Shown here: positions 54,220 to 62,697 of the stretch, piece by piece | Numbering within the stretch: position 1 is the stretch's first letter | Layout: every line of letters starts with the position of its first letter | Origin: Reyranella sp. | Lineage (GTDB): Bacteria > Pseudomonadota > Alphaproteobacteria > Reyranellales > Reyranellaceae | Reading direction: 5' to 3' | Length of the DNA stretch: 64,000 nucleotides | Assembly (NCBI RefSeq): GCF_004297405.1 | Contig: NZ_SCVC01000021.1 | Location: 248,001 to 312,000 of the forward strand | Program-made: the position numbers and the translations under genes | The notes under the pieces: generated by a model | What the model was told of the DNA's origin: nothing | Database searches by the model: none | Seen by the model: the letters and a program-made list of their open reading frames with translations, nothing else

Positions 54220-55085
54220 GGTTCGGTCCGGCCGATGGCCTTGGAGATGCGGTCGGCAGAGAGGACGACCAGGACGACGACGAAGCCGGGGGCGGCGGTG
54301 AGCCACCAGGCGCGCGAGAGGTAGTTGCGGCCCTCGGCGATCAGCAGACCCCATTCCGGTGTCGGCGGTGGTGCCCCGTAGCCCAGGAAGCCGAGGGTCG
54401 AGATGGCAAGGATCGCCGAGCCGAATTGCAGGGCTGCCAGCGCGATTACCGAAGTCAGCGAATTGGGCAGCACATGCCGGTACAGCACGGCCCAGAAGGT
54501 GCCGCCGCTTCCGAAGGCTGCCTCGACATAGTCGCTGCGGCGCACGCGCAACACTTCGGACCGGGCAAGACGGGCGAAACGCGCCACCGAAACCGCACCG
54601 ACGGCGATTGCTACGTTCACGGTGCCAAAGCCCAGCAACACGATGATGCTGAGGGAAAGCAGCAGCGAGGGCACGGCCAGCATGGCGTCGACCAGCCGCA
54701 TGATGAAGGCGTCGAGCCAGCCGCCACGCGCACCAGCAATCAAGCCCAGCAAAGTGCCAAGCAGCAGGCCGACGCTGACGGCGACGAAGGCGCCGGAAAG
54801 CGAATGACGCGCGCCATAGACGATGCGGGCATAGAGGTCGCGGCCGAGGCCGTCAGTGCCCAGCACATGTTCCTCGCTGGGGGCCTGGAGCTGCGTGCCC
54901 GGCACGCCCTCGGTGCCGCTGTAGGAGGTGAAGGCCGACGGGAAGGCGGCCCACAGCAGGACGATCAGCACCACGGTCCAGGCGAGAACCAAGGTAGGGG
55001 AGAGGCGCTTCAGCCGCGTGGTCCAGCCGGTGGGAAGGTCAGCCGAAAGGGACGCGTTGGCGCCGTTTGCCGTCTCGCTGCTCAT
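54216..55085 (-). CDS. ABC permease, DppC type
   Basis: 289 aa with the N-terminal DppC helix and the GTDGLGRDLYARIVYGARHSL region, then an EAA loop YVEAAFGSGGTFW. It is the second permease of the minus-strand importer and overlaps its neighbours on both sides by four bases. Confidence 0.92.
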   Translation of the reverse strand: MSSETANGANASLSADLPTGWTTRLKRLSPTLVLAWTVVLIVLLWAAFPSAFTSYSGTEGVPGTQLQAPSEEHVLGTDGLGRDLYARIVYGARHSLSGAFVAVSVGLLLGTLLGLIAGARGGWLDAFIMRLVDAMLAVPSLLLSLSIIVLLGFGTVNVAIAVGAVSVARFARLARSEVLRVRRSDYVEAAFGSGGTFWAVLYRHVLPNSLTSVIALAALQFGSAILAISTLGFLGYGAPPPTPEWGLLIAEGRNYLSRAWWLTAAPGFVVVLVVLSADRISKAIGRTEP

Positions 55086-56026
55086 GTCGTGGCTCCGACC
55101 TTGATGCCGAGACGCGGGTCGAGGATAGGGAAGAGGAGGTCGACGATCAGGTTGATGACGACGAAGGCCAGCGCCGAGATCACCACGATGGCTTGCAGCA
55201 CGGCCGTGTCGTGATTGCCGACCGCCTGATAGGTGAGGCCGCCCAGGCCGCTCAGGCCGAACACCGCCTCGGTGACGACGGCGCCGGTCAGCAGCTCACC
55301 GAACAGGACGCCGGCAATGGTCAGGGTCGGCAGGATGGCGTTGCGCGCCACATGCCGCCACAGCACCCAGTTGCGCGAAGCACCCTTGGCGCGGGCTACG
55401 GCGACGAACGGTTGGGCCAGCACCTGGTCGATGTTGCGCATCAGGATCTGCGCCAGTGGCGCGGAGATCGGAATGGCGAGTGTCATCACCGGCAGGACCA
55501 GTTTCTCGACCGGGCCGGGGCTGATCACCGATACCAGGCCGAGCTGGAAGGAGAAGAGCTGGATCAGCATGATGCCGAGCCAGAAGACCGGCACCGAGAT
55601 GAACAGTGACGGCAGTGACTGCAGCCCCGCACGCAACCAGCCCATGCCGGTCATATTCGACGCGGCGGCGAGGATGATCGTCAGGATCAGCGCCGCCACG
55701 AAGCCCAGAGACGCGAGCAGCAGGGTCGACGGCAGGTTGGTGGCGAGCAGTTGGCTCACCGGCACGCCGGCCTGGATCGAATAGCCGAAATTGCCGGTGA
55801 TGAACTGGCCGACCGTGCTGAGATAGCGTTCCCACAACGGCAGGTCGGCGCCATAGGCGGCGCGGATATCGGCGATCTGATCAGGCGTGAGGCCCATCTC
55901 GGGCGCCATGAACTTGATCATGATCGCATCGCCCGGCAGCACCTGCAGCAGCAGGAAGGCTGCGGTGAAGGTAAGCGCCAGCACCGCCAGCGCTTGCCCG
56001 AGGCGACCGAGGAGATAGCTGGGCAT
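55082..56026 (-). CDS. ABC permease, DppB type
   Basis: 314 aa starting MPSYLLGRLGQALAVLAL, with VLPGDAIMIKFMAPEMGLTP, EAA loop FVAVARAKGASRNW and C-terminal helices ending DLLFPILDPRLG. The ATG at 56026 overlaps the TAA of the upstream binding-protein gene by one base (TAATG). The frame continues upstream but that part is not protein-like. Confidence 0.93.
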   Translation of the reverse strand: MPSYLLGRLGQALAVLALTFTAAFLLLQVLPGDAIMIKFMAPEMGLTPDQIADIRAAYGADLPLWERYLSTVGQFITGNFGYSIQAGVPVSQLLATNLPSTLLLASLGFVAALILTIILAAASNMTGMGWLRAGLQSLPSLFISVPVFWLGIMLIQLFSFQLGLVSVISPGPVEKLVLPVMTLAIPISAPLAQILMRNIDQVLAQPFVAVARAKGASRNWVLWRHVARNAILPTLTIAGVLFGELLTGAVVTEAVFGLSGLGGLTYQAVGNHDTAVLQAIVVISALAFVVINLIVDLLFPILDPRLGIKVGATT

Positions 56027-57663
56027 TACTTCTGCGCGATCCAGGTCGAATAGAAGCTCGGCCGGCCGACCGCCTCGAAGGTGAAGCCCTTCACGCGTGG
56101 CGAGGCGGCGAAGGCCTGCGGCTCCTCGAAGATCGGGATCGCATAGCCCTGGTCGATCACATAGGCCTGGACTTCGCCGACCAGGGCCAGGCGCTTCACC
56201 GGATCGGTGGCGGCGGCAATGTCCTCGAGCAGGGTGTTCAGCTTGTCGTCGCTGAAGTTTTGTACCTTGGCGCTGACGCCACCCTTCTGCAGCAGTACGT
56301 TGCGTGTCGTGGGATAATACTGGCTGCGGATCACGTCGGGATCGGCGCGGCCGACCATCCCTGGCGAAACCGGCGTCTTGGCCGGGTCGAGATTGTCGGC
56401 AACGCGGCTGCCAGCATCGCCTGCCAGCACATTCAGCTTCACGCCGACTTTGGCCCACTGCTGCGCCACGAGCTGCAGGGTCTCCTTGTTCTGCGGCTGC
56501 GGCAGGGATTCGTACGCCGTCAGGACGAGTTCCTTGCCGTCCTTCTGACGCAGGCCGCGTGGGCCGACTGTCCAGCCGGCCTCGTCGAGCAGCTTGGCGG
56601 CCAGCGCCGGGTCGTAGGCGAGCTTGGCCGAGTTGTCGACATAGCCCTGCGCCGTCGAGGCGATGATCGACTTGGCCTGCGGGTAGTTGGCCGAGAAGAG
56701 CGTGCTGACGATTTCCTTGGTGTTGGTGGCGTGCAGCAGCGCCCGGCGCACCTTCACGTCGGATACCAGGAGATTGTCGGGGCGGAAGGAAATGCTGTTG
56801 TTGATGCCGCGCGTCGGCGCAGCATAGATGATGAAGCCCTTGGACTGGACCTGCTTCTCGTCATAGGCTTGGACCTGACGGATGACCTGCGCCTGGCCCG
56901 CCAGCAGCGCGCCGATGCGCACACTGTCCTCCGCTGTCACGATGTATTTGATGCCGTCCAGCAGGGCGCGCCCCTGATGCTCGAGGGTCTTCGGACCCCA
57001 GGCGTAGTCCTTGCGCGCCGTCATGGTGAGTTCGCGGCCCAGCACCTCGCTGGCCACGACGAACGGGCCGGAGCCGATGATCTTGGTGGCGTCGCCCAAC
57101 GCTTCGAAGGGCAGCGACAGGGTCTTGAGCGAGACCAGGCCCGAGCCGATGACCGACGTGCCCTGCAGGAAGCCGACCGACGGCTTGGAGAAGAAGAACT
57201 TCACCGTCAGCGGGTCGACGACTTGGCTGCCCTTGTAGTTGGTGATCACTTCCGAAACCGGGTGCTTGAGCTCCTTGTTGCCGAGGCCGTAGGTGTCGAA
57301 GTTCTTGGCGACCGCAGCGGCGTCGAGCGGCGTGCCGTCGGAGAAGGTGACGCCCGGCCGGATCTTGAAGGTGAATTCCGTGGCGTCGGCGTTGACCGTC
57401 CAGCTCTCCGCAATCCACGGCTCGATCTCGAGCGTCTTCGGATTCTGGTAGGTGAGCTTGTCGGTGATCTGGTTGAGCACACCACCGTTGGGATAGAAGC
57501 CGCCGGCCGGCGGGTAGAGATTGGTGTGCGCCTGCTGTTCCAGATAGATCAGCGTGCCGCCTTTGACCGGCGTTTGCGCAGTCGCGCTGCTGGCGAGCAA
57601 TGGAATGGACACGAGTGACGCGACTGCGCCGATAACGAAGCGCCGAGACTTTGACTGGGACAC
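56026..57663 (-). CDS. ABC substrate-binding protein, KPN_01854-like peptide family
   Basis: 545 aa. The leader (SKSRRFVIGAVASLVS) ends near ATAQ and could be Tat. EPWIAESWTVNADATEFTFKI and VTFSDGTPLDAAAVA show the SBP_bac_5 fold. It is the first gene of the seven-gene minus-strand operon. I recall TIGR04028 for this subgroup. The 157-base gap before it (57664-57820) shows no further gene; a promoter could not be identified by eye. Confidence 0.92.
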   Translation of the reverse strand: MSQSKSRRFVIGAVASLVSIPLLASSATAQTPVKGGTLIYLEQQAHTNLYPPAGGFYPNGGVLNQITDKLTYQNPKTLEIEPWIAESWTVNADATEFTFKIRPGVTFSDGTPLDAAAVAKNFDTYGLGNKELKHPVSEVITNYKGSQVVDPLTVKFFFSKPSVGFLQGTSVIGSGLVSLKTLSLPFEALGDATKIIGSGPFVVASEVLGRELTMTARKDYAWGPKTLEHQGRALLDGIKYIVTAEDSVRIGALLAGQAQVIRQVQAYDEKQVQSKGFIIYAAPTRGINNSISFRPDNLLVSDVKVRRALLHATNTKEIVSTLFSANYPQAKSIIASTAQGYVDNSAKLAYDPALAAKLLDEAGWTVGPRGLRQKDGKELVLTAYESLPQPQNKETLQLVAQQWAKVGVKLNVLAGDAGSRVADNLDPAKTPVSPGMVGRADPDVIRSQYYPTTRNVLLQKGGVSAKVQNFSDDKLNTLLEDIAAATDPVKRLALVGEVQAYVIDQGYAIPIFEEPQAFAASPRVKGFTFEAVGRPSFYSTWIAQK

Positions 57664-57820
57664 GACTCACCCCTTCTGCCGTTGCGGCACAGGAGTCGCC
57701 ATGCAGTATTTGGACCGAAGCTCGCCCGTGCGGGCCAGAGATATGGTCAAACTAATGCGGCAAAGACACAGAGCAGATTACCAAATTCACGAACTGGCCG
57801 AAGGAAATCCTGCTCTCTTT

Positions 57821-59080
57821 CTAGGCAAACTCAGAAGAATCACCCACGCCGCGCGTCTGCCCGGCACGGGCAAGTGTTCGCGCGCTCAACGTCAGAACTC
57901 TCAACAGTCCTTCGGCGTCGCTGTGATCGAACGATCCTTCTGCCTCCATCGAGCCGTCCGCATTGAACAGTGAATGCGCGACGTCCGAAGCGGAGACGAA
58001 GCGAACGGTGCCGCGATAAAGCGAGACCTTGATCGTCCCTGTCATCAGAGCGGCCGTTTCGGCGATGGCGGCACGCGCCATGCGTGATCCGAGGTCCTGC
58101 CAGTATCCCTGATAGAGCTGACGCGACAGATAGTCGGACAGACCAGCGAAGAGTTCGGTCGCTCGCCGATCGAGCACGATCTGGGTCAGAAAGGCATAGG
58201 CGGTGGCGAGCAACTCCATTGCGGGTGCTTCGTAGATGCCGCGTGATTTCACGCCGACGAACCGATTCTCGACCATGTGCAGGCCGATCCCGATCGCGTG
58301 CCGACCGGCCACGAGATTGAGCCGTTGAAAGAGCAGGGGGAGTGGCAACGTTTTGCCGTCGAGGGAGACAGGCCGCCCTTTCTCGAAACGTAGTTCAATG
58401 GTCGTGGCCCGATCCGGCGCATTCTCCGGCCATTGGCCCATGATGGGGATCACGAGGTCGGCCGGTGTCTGCAGCGCCTCGAGCAATCCGCCTTCGTGGG
58501 TAAGTCCGAGCAAATTGGCATCGGTCGAGTAGGGTTTGCCGCGTGTCGCCTTGACCGGGATGCCGTACTGCTCGCAATAGTCGATCATCTGCTGTCGGCC
58601 GCTGAAGCGTTGCAGGAACGCTGCATCTCGCCAGGGGGCGTAAACCTGGATATCGGGGTCGAGCATGGTGGCAATGATCTGAAAGCGAACTTGGTCGTTG
58701 CCTCGTCCGGTCGCACCGTGGCTCATGATCGAGAGGTCGCGCTTGTGCATTTCCCCGACCAGGCCCTGGACGATCGCCTGTCGCCCGGCACCTGTCGTGT
58801 TCCAGTAACGACCTTCGTAGCAAGCCTGGGCCTGCACGACCTTGAGGCCCAGCTCTGCAATCGTCTCCTGCAATGGAAGACTGACGAAGTCTTCCGCACC
58901 GCTTGCCAACATACGGGATTTGATCTCGTCGACGCTCGCTTCGTCCGGTTGTCCGAGATCGGCCGTCATGCAGACGACCTTGACGCCCTGGGCGGTCAGC
59001 CAATGCGTGATGGTGCAACTGTCGAGGCCACCGGAAGCAGCGAACGCAATCCGTTTGCCCTTGAGGTCGTGTACGTTCAT
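57821..59080 (-). CDS. argG: argininosuccinate synthase-like enzyme (E. coli ArgG type)
   Basis: 419 aa. ATP-dependent ligase of citrulline and aspartate by family. The PP-loop SGGLDS is at 16-21; ADLGQPDEASVDEI, NTTGAGRQAI and KSRGIYEAPAMELLA follow the E. coli-type ArgG. The ATG at 59080 follows GGAGGCAGGG. It is a single gene with a divergent AsnC/Lrp regulator 139 bases away and no argH nearby. It may be the housekeeping enzyme or a paralogue with a special role; the local context cannot decide. Confidence 0.88.
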   Translation of the reverse strand: MNVHDLKGKRIAFAASGGLDSCTITHWLTAQGVKVVCMTADLGQPDEASVDEIKSRMLASGAEDFVSLPLQETIAELGLKVVQAQACYEGRYWNTTGAGRQAIVQGLVGEMHKRDLSIMSHGATGRGNDQVRFQIIATMLDPDIQVYAPWRDAAFLQRFSGRQQMIDYCEQYGIPVKATRGKPYSTDANLLGLTHEGGLLEALQTPADLVIPIMGQWPENAPDRATTIELRFEKGRPVSLDGKTLPLPLLFQRLNLVAGRHAIGIGLHMVENRFVGVKSRGIYEAPAMELLATAYAFLTQIVLDRRATELFAGLSDYLSRQLYQGYWQDLGSRMARAAIAETAALMTGTIKVSLYRGTVRFVSASDVAHSLFNADGSMEAEGSFDHSDAEGLLRVLTLSARTLARAGQTRGVGDSSEFA

Positions 59081-59219
59081 CCCTGCCTCCGGTTCGTTCT
59101 GTCTCCTCCTTGCTATCGGCGTGGCCTGCCGGTTTGTAGATCGCAATGTGCCGGCGGACGGCAGTTCATCCTGGCATTGTGCTAGGTTGCCGTCAGATTG
59201 TCGGTTTGGAGATCAATCG

Positions 59220-59666
59220 GTGGGCAGCAGGCAACGTGGCGGATTAGACAGCACCGACCAGGAGCTCATTCGATTACTGACGGCGAACGCCCGCGAACCC
59301 GTCACGACCTTGGCGCGAAAGCTGAACCTTGCCCGTGCGACCATCCAGGAGCGGATCGACCGCCTGAAGCGAAACGGCGTGATTTCTCGGTTCACGATCG
59401 AGGTGAAGCCGGAAGCGACCGCTCCCCAGATCACGGCCTGTGTCTTTGTGAAGGTGAACCTAAAAGCGAGCGCCGCCGTGGGCCGGGCGCTGTCGCGGAT
59501 CAAGGGGATCCGCGAACTCTACAAAACCGCCGGCGAGAACGATGATTTTCTCGCCATCGTCGATGGCGCCGACACGGCGGCCATCGACGCGACGATCGGG
59601 GAGATCGTCGCCATTTCCGGAGTCGAACGGACCTCGTCCAAGATCATGCTGGCGAGGGTCCGCTAG
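59220..59666 (+). CDS. Lrp/AsnC-family regulator, divergent from argG
   Basis: 148 aa from GTG at 59220, which follows GGAG by eight bases; upstream frame sequence is not coding-like. The AsnC HTH reads DSTDQELIRLLTANAREP and NLARATIQERIDRLKRNG, and a RAM-type effector domain follows. Divergence from the argG-type gene suggests it senses an amino acid such as arginine, citrulline or aspartate; this is inference. Confidence 0.88.
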   Translation: MGSRQRGGLDSTDQELIRLLTANAREPVTTLARKLNLARATIQERIDRLKRNGVISRFTIEVKPEATAPQITACVFVKVNLKASAAVGRALSRIKGIRELYKTAGENDDFLAIVDGADTAAIDATIGEIVAISGVERTSSKIMLARVR

Positions 59667-59668
59667 AG

Positions 59669-60649
59669 CTAGGCCGCGCGGGCGAACTTCGCCAGCCGCT
59701 CGCCGATGATGGCGTTGGCTTCCGCCATCGTCCGGTCGATCAGCTGCTTTACCGTCGGAATGTCGCGGATCAGGCCTGCGACCATGCCGCAGGACCAGGC
59801 GCCCGCATCCATCTCGCCCTTCTGCATGATCCGCGGATAGACACCGGCGACCTCGGGGAGGATATCCTCGAACTTGATCTTCGACCCCAGCTCCTTCTCC
59901 TTTTCGATGAGGCGGTCGACGGCGGCGTTCTTCAACACGCGCTCGGTATTGCGCAGAGGCCGCATGACCAGCCGCGTGTCCAGCTCGCTCGCGGCCACCA
60001 GCGCCTGCTTCACATGCTCGTGGATCGGCGCTTCCTTGGTCGCCATGAAGCGCGTGCCCATGTTCATGCCGTCGGCACCCAGTGACAGGGCGGCGACCAG
60101 CGAACGGCCATCGGCCATGCCACCAGACGCCACGAAGGGAATCTTGAGCTCCTCGGCGGCACGCGGCAGGAGGATGAAGTTCGGCACGTCGTCCTCGCCG
60201 GGATGGCCACCGCATTCGAAGCCGTCGACGCTGACGGCGTCGCAGCCGATCGATTCCGCCTTCAGCGAATGGCGCACCGACGTGCACTTGTGGACCACCT
60301 TGATGCCGGCTTCCTTCAATGCCGGCAGCCACTTCTGCGGATTGTTGCCGGCCGTTTCGACGATCTTGACGCCACCCTCGACGATGGCGCGGATGTAACC
60401 CGGATAGTCGGGCGGGTTGATGGAGGGCAGGAAGGTGAGATTGACGCCGAACGGCTTGCTGGTCATCTCGCGGCACCGCCGGATTTCGTTAGCCAGCGCT
60501 TCCGGCGTGCGCTGCGTGAGACCGGTGATGATGCCGAGCCCGCCCGCTTCGGAGACGGCGGCCGCCAGTTCGGCGAAACCGACATAGTGCATGCCGCCCT
60601 GGATGATCGGATGTTCGATTCCCAGCAGCTCGGTGATCCTGGTCTTCAT
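59669..60649 (-). CDS. nitronate monooxygenase (2-nitropropane dioxygenase family)
   Basis: 326 aa FMN TIM-barrel. GGMHYVGFAELAAAVSEAGG, VDGFECGGHPGEDDVP with the catalytic-region His, and ASGGMADGRSLVAALSLGADG are family marks. It oxidises alkyl nitronates or related toxins such as propionate-3-nitronate. It overlaps the HxlR gene by four bases. Confidence 0.92.
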   Translation of the reverse strand: MKTRITELLGIEHPIIQGGMHYVGFAELAAAVSEAGGLGIITGLTQRTPEALANEIRRCREMTSKPFGVNLTFLPSINPPDYPGYIRAIVEGGVKIVETAGNNPQKWLPALKEAGIKVVHKCTSVRHSLKAESIGCDAVSVDGFECGGHPGEDDVPNFILLPRAAEELKIPFVASGGMADGRSLVAALSLGADGMNMGTRFMATKEAPIHEHVKQALVAASELDTRLVMRPLRNTERVLKNAAVDRLIEKEKELGSKIKFEDILPEVAGVYPRIMQKGEMDAGAWSCGMVAGLIRDIPTVKQLIDRTMAEANAIIGERLAKFARAA

Positions 60650-61167
60650 CGGTTTCTCTCCCTTGAACGCGTGACTGGTTTCTTGGTGCCGGACGCTGGC
60701 GGCAGATGCTGCGGGCTTCGCGCACCGGGGCCGCGATGGGCATGTACCCGCTTAGGATCGAGCGGCTCGCCGCATTGCGAGCAGATCATAACGGGGTCGA
60801 AATCCTTGCCACAACTGAGATGCTGATGCAGCAGCGGCCGGCCCTTCTTGCCGGACATATGGACGTCGCCCCAGTGAACGATCGACATGACGATGGGGTA
60901 GAGGTCGAGGCCCTTCTGCGTCAGCCGGTATTCGTAGCGCAGGGGCCGCTCCTGATAAGGCACTTTGGCCAGGACGAAATCGTCGACCAGCTTGCGCAGA
61001 CGGCTGGCGAGGATGGGGCGCGTCACGCCGAGTCGGGCCTGGAAATCCTCGAAGCGCCGGATGCGCAGGAAGCAGTCGCGCAGGATCAACAGGGTCCAGC
61101 GATCGCCGATGACCGAGACGGTCCGTGCCAGCGAACAGGCCTCGTCTTCGAGGTTATTCCACTGCAT
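60646..61167 (-). CDS. HxlR-family transcriptional regulator
   Basis: 173 aa. The winged HTH SVIGDRWTLLILRDCFLRIRRF and TRPILASRLRKLVDD match HxlR. The extended C-terminus carries a CxxC pair (CSQCGEPL) and basic tail. Located upstream of the nitronate monooxygenase with a 4-base overlap, it is the natural regulator of that gene. HxlR proteins often sense electrophiles. Confidence 0.92.
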   Translation of the reverse strand: MQWNNLEDEACSLARTVSVIGDRWTLLILRDCFLRIRRFEDFQARLGVTRPILASRLRKLVDDFVLAKVPYQERPLRYEYRLTQKGLDLYPIVMSIVHWGDVHMSGKKGRPLLHQHLSCGKDFDPVMICSQCGEPLDPKRVHAHRGPGARSPQHLPPASGTKKPVTRSRERNR

Positions 61168-61196
61168 GGCGGTTTCGGCGCTCTGGCATCCTCACT

Positions 61197-61802
61197 CTAT
61201 CGTTTGGCGACGATCGCCTCTTCGACGTCGCGCAGCCTGTCCTTGCCGAAATAGATGTCGTCGTCGACGAAGAAAGTCGGCGAACCGAAGGTGCCTCGAT
61301 CGACGGCACGCTGCGTTTCGGCCATCAGAGCTTCCTTTACCGGCGCCGTCTGTACAAGCTCGAACAGGCGATCCGCCGGCAGGTCAGATTCGAGCAGGGC
61401 CGCGCGCAATACAGCCAGGTCGTCGAGCTTCTTGGGTTCGGCCCACATGTGCCGATAAACCTCGTCGACATAGCGTTCGAAGATGCCGAGCTGCTGCGCC
61501 GCCACGGCGCCCCGCATGATCATGAGCGTGTTCACGGGGAAGAACGGATTGTGCTTGTAGCGCGTGATGCCGTGCTGGCGCACGAAGCGCTCGGTTTCGA
61601 GGCGCTGGTACTCCGGCTTGTTCTTGATGCCGGCATTGGTCTCGGCGGGTGAGCGATTGTTGGTCAGCTTGAAGACGCCGCCCAGCAGCACCGGCAGATA
61701 GACGAACTTCGCACCCGTGCGCTTCTCGATCTCCGGAATGACGAGGTGGCTGAGATAGGCGTTGGGGCTGCCGAAATCGAAGAGGAATTCTACCTTGGGC
61801 AT
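61197..61802 (-). CDS. 2-hydroxychromene-2-carboxylate isomerase-like (DsbA-fold) protein
   Basis: 201 aa thioredoxin-fold protein. The DFGSPNAYL motif near residue 9 holds the catalytic-position Ser, and FGSPTFFVDDDIYFGKDRL near the C-terminus is typical. The family isomerises hydroxychromene carboxylate in naphthalene degradation or acts as a glutathione transferase kappa; which applies here is unclear. Four bases separate it from the SDR gene upstream. Confidence 0.9.
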   Translation of the reverse strand: MPKVEFLFDFGSPNAYLSHLVIPEIEKRTGAKFVYLPVLLGGVFKLTNNRSPAETNAGIKNKPEYQRLETERFVRQHGITRYKHNPFFPVNTLMIMRGAVAAQQLGIFERYVDEVYRHMWAEPKKLDDLAVLRAALLESDLPADRLFELVQTAPVKEALMAETQRAVDRGTFGSPTFFVDDDIYFGKDRLRDVEEAIVAKR

Positions 61803-61805
61803 GGG

Positions 61806-62549
61806 TCACCACTTCTCGCCGAAGGGACGGATCTCGAGTTCCGAACTCCAGGCATCGCGCGGCTGCTGGTAGAGCGACCAGTAAGCCTCCGCAACGGCTT
61901 CGGGGCGCATCAGCCGGTCGGGCGGCAGGGCGGCAAGCGCCTCATCGCCTTCGCGCTGCTTGATACGATCGCGCACCCAGGCGGTATCGACACCGGAATC
62001 GATCACCAGGTGGGCGACGTGGATGTTCTTGGGGCCGAGTTCGCGGGCGGCGGATTGGGCGACGGCGCGCAGGCCCGCTTTGGCCGCGGCGAAGGCGGCA
62101 TAGCCCACGCCGCCGCGCAGGCTCGCAGTCGCGCCGGTGAAGAAGATCGCGCCTTTGCCGCGCGGCAGCATCAGACGGGCGGCTTCACGGCCCGCCAGGA
62201 AACCTGAGTAGCAGGCCATCTCCCAGACTTTGCGGAAGACGCGTTCCGTCGTGTCGATCAGGGGAAAGTTCACGTTGGCGCCGATATTGAAGATGCAGAC
62301 TTCGAGGGGCGCCTGGGCTTCCGCCTCCTGCAGGAAGGAGGTGATGTCGGCTTCATTGCGGGCGTCCAGCGACCGACCCTTGGCGGTGCCGCCGGCCTTG
62401 GCAATGTCGGCGAGCAGGGGACTGAGCTTGTCGCCGTTACGCCGTCCCGCAAGAACCGAAAACCCCTCGGCAGCGAACTTGCGCGCGATCGCGGCGCCGA
62501 TGAAGTCGCCGGCACCGATGATCGCTGCCGATGCGTTGCGTGCTGTCAT
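61806..62549 (-). CDS. SDR-family oxidoreductase with Phe in place of catalytic Tyr
   Basis: 247 aa Rossmann enzyme. The cofactor motif GAGDFIG (12-18) is intact. In the expected YxxxK position the sequence is F153-AAA-K157, and no Ser lies at the usual site 13 residues before it. It ends RPFGEKW, as does the divergent SDR 148 bases away. The fold is sure, but ordinary dehydrogenase chemistry is doubtful. Confidence 0.9.
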   Translation of the reverse strand: MTARNASAAIIGAGDFIGAAIARKFAAEGFSVLAGRRNGDKLSPLLADIAKAGGTAKGRSLDARNEADITSFLQEAEAQAPLEVCIFNIGANVNFPLIDTTERVFRKVWEMACYSGFLAGREAARLMLPRGKGAIFFTGATASLRGGVGYAAFAAAKAGLRAVAQSAARELGPKNIHVAHLVIDSGVDTAWVRDRIKQREGDEALAALPPDRLMRPEAVAEAYWSLYQQPRDAWSSELEIRPFGEKW

Positions 62550-62572
62550 GTTCCCTCCTGAGCGCCGAGAAA

Positions 62573-62603
62573 TGTCAGTTCTTTTTCAACACCTGTCAAT
62601 TCT
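62573..62603. promoter_or_regulatory. 21-bp-spaced direct repeat in the divergent SDR gap
   Basis: TGTCAGTTCT (62573-62582) and TGTCAATTCT (62594-62603) are nearly identical and two helical turns apart, within an unusually AT-rich 148-base gap. This suggests an operator for both SDR genes. A second palindromic site is listed separately. Confidence 0.45.
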
Positions 62604-62644
62604 GGTCAGGAACATAGATTTTACAGTGTCATGAGTTTTTGGCA

Positions 62645-62666
62645 TTTGAATAGTGTTGTTTTCAAA
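62645..62666. promoter_or_regulatory. inverted repeat TTTGAA-N10-TTCAAA upstream of the plus-strand SDR
   Basis: A 6-bp inverted repeat with a 10-base spacer, 32 bases before the start of the plus-strand SDR. The size fits a dimeric regulator, but no cognate protein is identified. Confidence 0.4.
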
Positions 62667-62697
62667 CTGACTATCAGAGCCGAAGGAGATCACCGGG

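Noticed and set aside
57664..57820. Gap between argG end and the importer binding-protein gene
   Set aside because: Searched by eye for a small gene, hairpin or promoter; nothing convincing.
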